Shown here piece by piece: positions 1 to 5,255 of a stretch of 11,925 nucleotides of DNA. Source of the stretch: an uncultured Coriobacteriaceae bacterium. GTDB lineage: Bacteria > Actinomycetota > Coriobacteriia > Coriobacteriales > QAMH01. The notes under the pieces were generated by a model, which was not told the origin of the DNA, ran no database searches, and saw only the letters and a list, made by a program, of their open reading frames with translations. Each line of letters begins with the position of its first letter. The first letter of the stretch is position 1. The translations under genes were made by a program, and so were the position numbers. Where the stretch lies: contig USOR01000016.1 of the NCBI GenBank assembly GCA_900556425.1, forward strand, positions 1 through 11,925, written 5' to 3'.

Positions 1-229
1 AAGCACTTTTGACGCCCTTCTTGATGGCGATGGCGGCACCAGCCGTATATGCCCAGGCGGCATCCTCGAAGCAGATGGGCTGTACGCTCTTGACGATGTC
101 GTAGGGGAGCGGATCCATGCCGGCTTCCTTGCATACCTTCTCGGCATCGTCGAGAGAGCCCATGCCGTATTCCTTGAGCGTTGCGTTGATCTTGTCGAGC
201 CTATGGTCCATGTTCTCGAACTCTGCCAT
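1..229 (-). CDS. GGGtGRT-family protein, 5' part only (cut by the window start)
   Basis: Only the first 76 codons are visible; the gene runs off the left edge. The product starts MAEFENMDHRLDKIN and contains PICFEDAAWAYTAGAAIAIK at about residues 51-70. That segment matches my memory of the N-terminus of the GGGtGRT family, an uncharacterised family of roughly 330 residues named after a glycine-rich motif that would lie beyond this window. The ATG at 229 follows an AAGGAG ribosome site (plus 236-241) with a 6-nt spacer. It lies 3 nt after the stop of the NifU-like gene, so the two are almost certainly co-transcribed and translationally close. Known: the family usually sits beside this NifU-like scaffold in anaerobes. 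Inferred: a role tied to Fe-S cluster handling. Function is otherwise unknown. Confidence 0.8.
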   Translation of the reverse strand, partial: MAEFENMDHRLDKINATLKEYGMGSLDDAEKVCKEAGMDPLPYDIVKSVQPICFEDAAWAYTAGAAIAIKKGVKSA

Positions 230-232
230 GGT

Positions 233-925
233 CTACTCCTTCCTCGGATCGATGACCTTGGCCGCTTCGTCAAATCGACCGTAGCTGCCCGTTGCGTCCT
301 TGATTGCCTGGTTGGCGTCGACACCGTTTTTGACGGCATCCATCATCTTGCCGAAGTTGACGTACTCATAGCCGATGATCTCGTCATTCTCGTCGAGTGC
401 GATATGCGTGACATAGCCCTCCGTGAGCTCGAGATAGCGCGAACCTTTGAGCTTGGTACCGTACATGGTGCCGACCATCGAGCGATAGCCCTTGCCGAGG
501 TCATCAAGACCGGCGCCGATGGGAAGGCCGCCATCGGAGAAGGCGGTCTGCGTGCGTCCGTAGACGATTTGCAGGAAGAGCTCGCGCATGGCGGTATTGA
601 TGGCGTCACAGACGAGGTCCGTGTTGAGGGCTTCAAGCAACGTTTTGCCAGGGAGGATTTCGCTTGCCATGGCCGCGGAATGGGTCATGCCCGAGCAGCC
701 GAGGGTCTCAACGAGGCACTCCTCGATGATGCCGTCCTTGACGTTGAGGGTGAGCTTGCAGGCACCTTGTTGCGGAGCGCACCAGCCGACGCCGTGCGTG
801 AAGCCGCTGATGTCGGAAATCTCCTTCGCTTGAACCCACTTGCCCTCTTCGGGGATGGGGGCGGGACCGTGATAGGCTCCCTTCGTGACCGGGCACATGA
901 GCTCGATCTCTTTTGAGTAGTACAC
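233..925 (-). CDS. NifU-like iron-sulfur cluster assembly scaffold protein
   Basis: A 230-residue cytoplasmic protein of the NifU/IscU-like scaffold type that partners GGGtGRT proteins. Scaffolds of this fold hold a nascent Fe-S cluster on three cysteines before transfer to target enzymes. Cysteines are at 11, 49, 56, 70, 77 and 106. C56 (GACKLTL), C77 (LGCSGMT) and C106 (DLVCDA) line up with the three IscU ligands, and GIIEE...ETLGCSGM resembles the IscU core. It is longer than IscU (about 130 residues); the part after residue 125 is extra and carries no motif I recognise. The start is GTG at 925, supported by GGGAG at plus 932-936 with a 6-nt spacer. It is the first gene of a minus-strand unit with the GGGtGRT gene, divergent from the MarR gene. 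The scaffold call is strong; the target of the cluster is unknown. Confidence 0.85.
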   Translation of the reverse strand: MYYSKEIELMCPVTKGAYHGPAPIPEEGKWVQAKEISDISGFTHGVGWCAPQQGACKLTLNVKDGIIEECLVETLGCSGMTHSAAMASEILPGKTLLEALNTDLVCDAINTAMRELFLQIVYGRTQTAFSDGGLPIGAGLDDLGKGYRSMVGTMYGTKLKGSRYLELTEGYVTHIALDENDEIIGYEYVNFGKMMDAVKNGVDANQAIKDATGSYGRFDEAAKVIDPRKE

Positions 926-973
926 CTTGAACTCCCTTCCATGCGAATTGCGCTATGGGTCGTGCAATTGGTG

Positions 974-979
974 ATTATA
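974..979 (-). promoter_or_regulatory. Candidate -10 box for the NifU-like/GGGtGRT unit
   Basis: The minus strand reads TATAAT here, about 49 nt upstream of the GTG start, giving a leader of about 40 nt. The hexamer 17 nt upstream (GTATCT) is a poor -35, so this promoter may be weak or activator-dependent. It lies only 35 bp from the -35 box of the divergent MarR promoter. Confidence 0.5.
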
Positions 980-1013
980 TAGCATCTAAGCGGGAAAGAT
1001 ACCGCTTCGCTCC

Positions 1014-1041
1014 TTGACATTTCGTACAGCCACCGTATAAT
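1014..1041 (+). promoter_or_regulatory. Near-consensus sigma70-type promoter of the MarR gene
   Basis: TTGACA at 1014-1019 and TATAAT at 1036-1041 are both perfect hexamers, separated by 16 nt. Transcription should begin near 1048, leaving an AT-rich leader of about 38 nt before the GGAGG at 1076-1080. Such a strong promoter ahead of a MarR gene fits autorepression. Between the promoter and the start I see only GGTACC (1060-1065) and TTTATA/TATAAA arms (1041-1046, 1069-1074), not a clear MarR palindrome. Confidence 0.8.
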
Positions 1042-1085
1042 TTATAGTAGTTATTTACAGGTACCATATATAAACGGAGGAAGCC

Positions 1086-1730
1086 ATGGGTCGTGAGGGC
1101 GAGCTTTTTGACAAGTACATGTTAATTCGTCAGATGGTGGAAGCTGTTCGCAATAAAAACACCAGCAAGCTGGGTCCTCTTGGCGATACGACGCGTGGTC
1201 GCGGTCGCGTTCTCGCGCTTCTCAAGCAGAAGGACGGCGTGAGCACGAAGGAAATGGCGACCGTCATGGGCATCCGCGTTTCCTCCCTCAACGAGGTTCT
1301 GGGCAAGATGGAGAAGGATGGCTATGTCGAGCGTTCCGCTTCTCCAGACGATAGGCGCGTCATGCTTGTCTGGCTTACGGACAAGGGCAAAGCCGTTGAG
1401 CTTCCGGACCAAAAGATGCCCGAGATCATCTTTGGCAATCTCAACCAGGGTGCGCAAAACCAGCTCTGCATGTATTTCGAGCAGATGATTTCCTCGTTGC
1501 AAAACGAGCTTGGGGAGGAAGGCGACGCTGCCAAGGAAGCTCGCGAGCAACGCAACGAGTTCTTCGAGAGCGCCAAGCAAGCCCATGCCGAGCAGTCAAC
1601 ACAGGCCTCCCAGCCTGCCGCGCAGACGCAGCCTTCTACCGCACCACGTCCCGCACCCGCGGCGCCCCCAGTGGGCTCTCCACTCGTGCCGCCGATTCCG
1701 CCTGTCAGCACACCGCCGCGTATCGGTTAG
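1086..1730 (+). CDS. MarR-family winged-helix transcriptional regulator with Pro/Ala-rich tail
   Basis: A 214-residue DNA-binding regulator. Residues about 1-145 form a MarR domain: N-terminal helix (DKYMLIRQMVEAVRNK), the TTRGRGRVLALL helix, the helix-turn-helix around STKEMATVMGIRVSSLNEVL (53-72) and the wing SPDDRRVMLVWLTDKG (86-101) with the usual DDRR. Residues about 147-170 are charged and helical; about 171-214 are low complexity, rich in Pro, Ala, Gln and Ser. The MarR proteins I recall are about 140-150 residues long, so this tail is extra. The ATG at 1086 has GGAGG at 1076-1080 with a 5-nt spacer. The gene lies 24 nt before the rhamnulose-phosphate aldolase gene and is divergent from the Fe-S pair, so it may control either side and itself. 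The ligand cannot be predicted. Confidence 0.85.
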   Translation: MGREGELFDKYMLIRQMVEAVRNKNTSKLGPLGDTTRGRGRVLALLKQKDGVSTKEMATVMGIRVSSLNEVLGKMEKDGYVERSASPDDRRVMLVWLTDKGKAVELPDQKMPEIIFGNLNQGAQNQLCMYFEQMISSLQNELGEEGDAAKEAREQRNEFFESAKQAHAEQSTQASQPAAQTQPSTAPRPAPAAPPVGSPLVPPIPPVSTPPRIG

Positions 1731-1754
1731 CGTCGCGCTTTTCGCATCGCATCA

Positions 1755-2606
1755 ATGACCGCCCAATACGACGAGCCCATGTATGCCACGTGGCCTCCGT
1801 GTCTATGGGGCTTCATCCGTCTGTGCACCGAGGCATCCACGCGAGGCTGGCATGAAGCCAATGGTGGCAATTTGAGCTATCGCTTGACCGAGGAAGACCT
1901 GCGCATGTTTGCGCCCCTATTCAAGCGTGAGGACGTGTGGCATGCGCTCAAGCAGTCTGTCCCCGAGCTTTCCGGCATGTGCTTTCTCATGACCGCCTCG
2001 GGTGCATACTTGAGCAGCCTTGCAAATGATGGCTCGCATGGATGCGGCGTCATCGAACTCGATGCTGATGGCGGTGCCTGGCGCATTCGCTGGGGCTTCG
2101 AAGATGGCGCTTGTCCTTCGAGCGAGCTTGAGACGCACCTAGCCGCTTTTGCGGTTGCCCTGCGTGCTGGTGACGGCGCCGATCGCGTGGTCTATCATGC
2201 GCACTGTCCGCATGTCATCGCGCTCTCGACATTACTTGAGCCGCAGACGCGTATGTGGACGCGTACGCTGTGGCGCATCATGACCGAGGGTATCATCGTG
2301 TTTCCCCAAGGTGTCGGCGTGCTGCCATGGATGGTGCCGGGCAGCCCCGAGCTTGCTACGGCAACCTGCGAGCTCATGGCGCACCACACCGTCTGCATTT
2401 GGACGCAGCATGGCATCATGTCGCGAGCGGCTAGTTTCGAGAAGGCGTTCGGCGCGATTGAGACAGTCGAGAAGTCGGCAGCTATCTATCTAGAGGCTCG
2501 TGCCGCAAACGGAGGAGCAGAGCCGCCGCATCTGGTGAGCGACGACCAACTGCGTGCCGTTTGCGCACGCTATGGGCTGCACCCTAATGAGGACTTCCTG
2601 GCATGA
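1755..2606 (+). CDS. rhaD: Rhamnulose-1-phosphate aldolase (class II aldolase family)
   Basis: A 283-residue enzyme that by homology splits L-rhamnulose 1-phosphate into dihydroxyacetone phosphate and L-lactaldehyde, a cytoplasmic zinc-dependent step of rhamnose breakdown. It resembles E. coli RhaD (about 274 residues) along its length. The phosphate-binding loop is NGGNL (36-40). The zinc ligands fit H148, H150 (YHAHCPH) and H219 (TQHG). The catalytic acids fit E124 (SSELETH) and E178 (MTEGI). VFPQGVGVLPWMVPG (182-196) is very typical of RhaD. Neither the ATG at 1755 nor the in-frame ATG at 1779 has a clear Shine-Dalgarno, so translation may depend on the MarR gene 24 nt upstream. No rhamnose isomerase, kinase or transporter is in the window, so the true substrate could be a related sugar phosphate. 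Confidence 0.82.
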   Translation: MTAQYDEPMYATWPPCLWGFIRLCTEASTRGWHEANGGNLSYRLTEEDLRMFAPLFKREDVWHALKQSVPELSGMCFLMTASGAYLSSLANDGSHGCGVIELDADGGAWRIRWGFEDGACPSSELETHLAAFAVALRAGDGADRVVYHAHCPHVIALSTLLEPQTRMWTRTLWRIMTEGIIVFPQGVGVLPWMVPGSPELATATCELMAHHTVCIWTQHGIMSRAASFEKAFGAIETVEKSAAIYLEARAANGGAEPPHLVSDDQLRAVCARYGLHPNEDFLA

Positions 2607-2633
2607 CAGTACGGGGACGTCCTGACGGCCACT

Positions 2634-3215
2634 TCAGTCGAGATGACGGTAATTTGCCAGATACTCCGCCGGGCCCGTCTCGTAAATGTTGCCGCCATGG
2701 CAATCGACGGCGACGGTCAACGGCATATCCACGACCTCGAGGCGCCTGATTGCCTCCGTCCCCAAATCATCGTATGCCACTACATCGGCACGCTTGACGC
2801 TCTTGGCGATGAGCGCCGCTGCGCCACCGATCGCGGCAAAGTAGACCGCCTCGTTGCGGATGACCGCGTCGATGACCTCCTGGCTGCGCGCACCTTTGCC
2901 GATCATCGCGCGCTGGCCAAGGTCAAGCAGGCGTGGGGCATACGGATCCATGCGGTAGCTTGAAGTCGGGCCAACGGGACCTATGGGGTAGCCAGGCTTG
3001 GCGGGCGCAGGACCGGCGTAATAGATGATGGCACCGTCAATGCTGATGGGCGGCTCCTCGCCAGCATCGAGCGCTTCGACAAGGCGTTTATGCGCGGCGT
3101 CACGTGCGGTGTAGATGATACCGCTGTAGAGCACTTGGTCCCCCGCATGCAACGTTTGTGCAAGCTCGCAGGTGATGTCTCCGTTGATGCGCTGTGCTTC
3201 AGGCATTCCCATCAC
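2634..3215 (-). CDS. Fumarate hydratase, class I, beta subunit
   Basis: A 193-residue subunit matching the C-terminal half of class I [4Fe-4S] fumarases. With the alpha subunit it should interconvert fumarate and malate in the cytoplasm, in a reductive or partial TCA branch. Family landmarks are DQVLYSGIIYTARDAAHKR (26-44), YYAGPAPA (65-72), GPTSSYRMD (82-90), MIGKG (104-108), the NEAVYFAAIGGAAAL block (121-135) and the C-terminal DLGTEAI and VDCHGGNIYE. Length fits the stand-alone beta subunit. The start is GTG at 3215 or the adjacent ATG at 3212. GAGGAGG lies inside the end of the alpha gene and the two genes overlap by 4 or 1 nt, indicating translational coupling. L-tartrate dehydratase beta subunit is a related alternative that sequence reading alone does not exclude. 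Confidence 0.87.
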   Translation of the reverse strand: MMGMPEAQRINGDITCELAQTLHAGDQVLYSGIIYTARDAAHKRLVEALDAGEEPPISIDGAIIYYAGPAPAKPGYPIGPVGPTSSYRMDPYAPRLLDLGQRAMIGKGARSQEVIDAVIRNEAVYFAAIGGAAALIAKSVKRADVVAYDDLGTEAIRRLEVVDMPLTVAVDCHGGNIYETGPAEYLANYRHLD

Positions 3216-4054
3216 AGCACCACCTCCTCGTGGCGGGCGACATGGCAGTTGATGTTGACTGCGACGGGCAAGCAGGCGATGTGCGTGGGAGCCTGCTCGA
3301 TGTTGACGGCGAGGGCTGTCGTCGCACCACCGAAGCCGGCAGGGCCGGTGCCGAAGGCATTGATGGCGTCGAGCAATTCGACTTCGAGCTGCGCGTAGAA
3401 GGGGTCGGGGTTGTGTACGCCAACGGGTCGAAGCAGGGCACGTTTGGCGAGCGAAGCGACGTGGTCAAAGTTGCCGCCCACGCCCACACCTACGATGATG
3501 GGCGGGCAGGGATTGGGACCGGCGTGCCTGACGGCATCGAGCACGAAGTCTCGCACTCCCTCGATACCATCAGCCGGCTTGAGCATCTTGAGCTGCCCCA
3601 TGTTCTCCGAGCCAGCGCCTTTGGGCGCAAGCGTAATCTTGAGGGCGTCGCCATCTACGATATCGACGGTGATGAGCGCGGGCGTGTTGTCGTCCGTGTT
3701 CACGCGACGCAGCGGGTCTGCCACCATCGACTTGCGCAGGTAACCCTCGGTATAGCCGAGCGCGACGCCCGCGTTGATGGCATCGACGAGCGAGCCGCCT
3801 TCGATATGGGCGTCCTGGCCCAGCTCGACGAAGACGCAGGCCGCACCCGTGTCCTGGCAAATGGGTACCATCTCATCAGCGGCGATGGCGGCGTTTTCGA
3901 GCATGCTGCCGAGCGTCGCCTTGGCCACGGGCCACTCTTCGCCATCACGTGCCTTATGCAGTGCGTTCAGGAGCCCTTCGCTCATGACGCAGTTGGCCCG
4001 GATACAGAGCTCGCTTACCGCATTCGTAATCTCCGATGCTTGAATTACTCTCAT
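3212..4054 (-). CDS. Fumarate hydratase, class I, alpha subunit
   Basis: About 280 residues, the Fe-S-bearing subunit of a two-subunit class I hydro-lyase. Counting from the GTG at 4060, the probable [4Fe-4S] cysteines are C68 in PICQDTG, C185 in NPCPP and C272 in NCHVAR. Other family blocks are NTDDNTPA (121-128), PKGAGSENMGQLKML (146-160) and GVGVGGNFDHVA (191-202). I chose the ATG at 4054 because MRVIQASEIT is how homologs usually begin; a GTG two codons upstream (4060) is possible. No ribosome site is clear for either. The gene overlaps the beta gene at its 3' end. Its start is only about 70 nt from the tRNA-Val gene on the same strand, with a hairpin between. The cluster type is oxygen-sensitive, which fits an anaerobe. 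Tartrate dehydratase alpha is the main alternative. Confidence 0.88.
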   Translation of the reverse strand: MRVIQASEITNAVSELCIRANCVMSEGLLNALHKARDGEEWPVAKATLGSMLENAAIAADEMVPICQDTGAACVFVELGQDAHIEGGSLVDAINAGVALGYTEGYLRKSMVADPLRRVNTDDNTPALITVDIVDGDALKITLAPKGAGSENMGQLKMLKPADGIEGVRDFVLDAVRHAGPNPCPPIIVGVGVGGNFDHVASLAKRALLRPVGVHNPDPFYAQLEVELLDAINAFGTGPAGFGGATTALAVNIEQAPTHIACLPVAVNINCHVARHEEVVL

Positions 4055-4086
4055 ATGCACATGCTCTCAATCGAAGCGGCCGTACC

Positions 4087-4113
4087 AACGAAACGAGCCG
4101 CACGGAGCGGCTC
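4087..4113 (-). terminator. Hairpin with T-rich tail between tRNA-Val and fumarase
   Basis: A perfect 7-bp stem, GAGCCGC/GCGGCTC (4095-4101 with 4107-4113), has a 5-nt loop and is followed on the minus strand by GTTTCGTT. It looks like a rho-independent terminator for the tRNA transcript, but the T tract is broken, so partial read-through into the fumarase genes is possible. Confidence 0.6.
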
Positions 4114-4124
4114 GAAGAAATCTC

Positions 4125-4199
4125 TGGTGGGCGATGCAGGGTTCGAACCTGCGGCCCTCTGCTTGTAAGGCAGATGCGCTCCCGCTGCGCTAATCGCCC
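4125..4199 (-). tRNA. tRNA-Val (anticodon UAC)
   Basis: A full cloverleaf reads on the minus strand. The acceptor is GGGCGAT/ATCGCCC, the D stem GCGC/GCGC, and the anticodon arm TCTGC-CTTACAA-GCAGA has TAC at positions 34-36. The T arm is GCAGG-TTCGAAC-CCTGC, and the CCA end is encoded (4125-4127). TAC decodes GUA, hence valine. A terminator-like hairpin follows, then the fumarase alpha gene. Confidence 0.95.
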
Positions 4200-4210
4200 A
4201 GTGCCTTGGC

Positions 4211-4225
4211 ATTTTATCGTAAAAT
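4211..4225. promoter_or_regulatory. Palindromic AT-rich element with -10 boxes facing both ways
   Basis: ATTTTA-TCG-TAAAAT is a 6-bp inverted repeat with a 3-nt centre. Read on the minus strand, TAAAAT (plus 4211-4216) sits correctly as a -10 box, about 12 nt before the tRNA-Val 5' end. Read on the plus strand, TAAAAT (4220-4225) could serve the HEAT-repeat gene. Neither direction has a good -35 hexamer. The tRNA promoter role is likely; the plus-strand role is uncertain. Confidence 0.45.
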
Positions 4226-4259
4226 CCTCCAAAGTACAGATGGAGAATGGAGGGGCACG

Positions 4260-4973
4260 ATGCCCGCTGAGAACATTGAACTGCTCATCGAGTTTACGCA
4301 CGATGATGATCCCCGCGCTCGTGCCATGGCGGTTGCGGGCCTGGCCAAGGCTGCTGACGTGCGCGGCTTCGCGCCTGTGCTTGTCTGTCTCTTTGACCCG
4401 GTGGACGAGGTACGGGCGGCTGCTGCCACGGCGCTTGGCATTTTCGGCGACGACCGTGCGTTCGAGGCCTTGGTCGAATGCTTGAATGATCCGAACGAGC
4501 GCGTTGCCGTGAACTGCGCCTGGTCGCTTGGCCAGATTCCCACTACGCGCTGCCTCGACAAGCTCTGCGAGATCGTCGCGGACAAGACAATCGCGCCTTC
4601 CATACGCGTTGCCGCCGCGACGGCTATCGGCGAGCGCTCCGAGCTCGCAGGCTTCGACATCACGACAGATGATGCCCTCATCGAGCAAGCCCGCATCGCG
4701 CTGCTTGGCGCTCTCGGTGACAAGGAGGGCGAGCTGCGCGCGGCATGCGTTTGGACGCTTGGGCACTTCCCCGCAGACAAAGAGACTACGGAGCTGTGCA
4801 TCGAGGCGCTCGACGACGACTACGAGTGGGTCGTGCGATACGCCATCGAAGCCCTTGCGCACTTCAAGGACCTTGCGGCGCTCGAACCATTGCTCGAGCT
4901 TTCGGAGTGCGATGACGACGAGATTCGCGACCTCGCGTGTCAGGCTGTCGACCTCTTGAGGGACGAAGCTTGA
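4260..4973 (+). CDS. HEAT-repeat protein
   Basis: A 237-residue acidic, soluble protein made almost entirely of HEAT-like helical repeats of about 31 residues, roughly seven units. Signature pieces are DDDPRARAMAVAGLAK, DEVRAAAATALGIFGDD, NERVAVNCAWSLGQ, IRVAAATAIGE, GELRAACVWTLG, WVVRYAIEALAH and EIRDLACQAVDLL. No catalytic motif, signal peptide or membrane segment is visible. Such repeats are protein-binding scaffolds; some relatives are called PBS lyase HEAT-like repeats, but that name implies no lyase activity here. The ATG at 4260 follows GGAGG (4249-4253) with a 6-nt spacer. An in-frame TTG at 4206 is rejected because it falls upstream of that ribosome site and inside the promoter element. 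The partner is unknown. The stop codon overlaps the -35 box of the tRNA-Phe promoter. Confidence 0.85.
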   Translation: MPAENIELLIEFTHDDDPRARAMAVAGLAKAADVRGFAPVLVCLFDPVDEVRAAAATALGIFGDDRAFEALVECLNDPNERVAVNCAWSLGQIPTTRCLDKLCEIVADKTIAPSIRVAAATAIGERSELAGFDITTDDALIEQARIALLGALGDKEGELRAACVWTLGHFPADKETTELCIEALDDDYEWVVRYAIEALAHFKDLAALEPLLELSECDDDEIRDLACQAVDLLRDEA

Positions 4974-4997
4974 CCGCAACGCTCGTTTTGGTAAACT
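4970..4997 (+). promoter_or_regulatory. Promoter of tRNA-Phe
   Basis: TTGACC (4970-4975) and TAAACT (4992-4997) are 16 nt apart, placing the start of transcription near 5004, about 16 nt before the mature tRNA. The TGA stop of the HEAT-repeat gene (4971-4973) lies within the -35 box. Confidence 0.65.
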
Positions 4998-5019
4998 AAC
5001 CGCTGCTGTTAAGCGCCAT

Positions 5020-5095
5020 GGCTAGGTAGCTCAGTTGGTAGAGCAGGGGACTGAAAATCCCTGTGCCGGGGGTTCAAGTCCCTCTCTAGCCACCA
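5020..5095 (+). tRNA. tRNA-Phe (anticodon GAA)
   Basis: A complete cloverleaf. The acceptor GGCTAGG pairs with TCTAGCC (last pair G-U), and the D arm is GCTC-AGTTGGTA-GAGC. The anticodon arm GGGGA-CTGAAAA-TCCCT has GAA at positions 34-36. The T arm is GGGGG-TTCAAGT-CCCTC and the CCA end is encoded. It has its own promoter upstream and a strong terminator just downstream, so it forms a single-gene unit. Confidence 0.96.
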
Positions 5096-5106
5096 TCAAC
5101 CACTCG

Positions 5107-5133
5107 GACCGCCTCATCAGGCGGTCTTTTTTT
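5107..5133 (+). terminator. Rho-independent terminator of tRNA-Phe
   Basis: A 7-bp stem, GACCGCC (5107-5113) with GGCGGTC (5120-5126), has a 6-nt loop and is followed by seven T (5127-5133). It begins 11 nt after the encoded CCA. This is the clearest terminator in the window. Confidence 0.92.
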
Positions 5134-5220
5134 ATGCCTCGGCCCAGCCCCCTTCGCTCTTCCCTTGAGCAGGGCAACGAGAGAAGCGCTTCGGACAAAT
5201 CCTCATCCATCTTGATTGGC

Positions 5221-5226
5221 TATAAT
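5221..5226 (+). promoter_or_regulatory. -10 box of the VIT1/CoA-ligase unit
   Basis: TATAAT lies 29 nt before the ATG at 5256, leaving a leader of about 22 nt that holds GGGAGGAG (5242-5249). No convincing -35 hexamer is present at the usual distance. I see no palindromic iron box such as a Fur or DtxR site around it. The segment 5134-5220 between the terminator and this box shows nothing recognisable. Confidence 0.5.
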
Positions 5227-5255
5227 GAACTTGCACTCAACGGGAGGAGCATCGC

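Noticed and set aside
203..916. Long plus-strand open frame (237 codons) opposite the NifU-like gene
   Set aside because: It is the antisense shadow of a gene with strong homology and ribosome site on the minus strand; its own translation has no recognisable family.
3194..4168. Long plus-strand open frame (324 codons) over the fumarase genes and into tRNA-Val
   Set aside because: It runs antisense to two clearly conserved fumarase subunits and ends inside a tRNA; this is a high-GC codon-bias artefact.
4206..4259. Earlier TTG start for the HEAT-repeat protein
   Set aside because: It lies before the GGAGG ribosome site and within the promoter palindrome; the ATG at 4260 is better placed and begins the first repeat.
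3954..4979. Minus-strand open frame (341 codons) over the HEAT gene, tRNA-Val and the fumarase start
   Set aside because: It crosses a tRNA gene and the real fumarase start in another frame, and lies antisense to the clear HEAT repeats.
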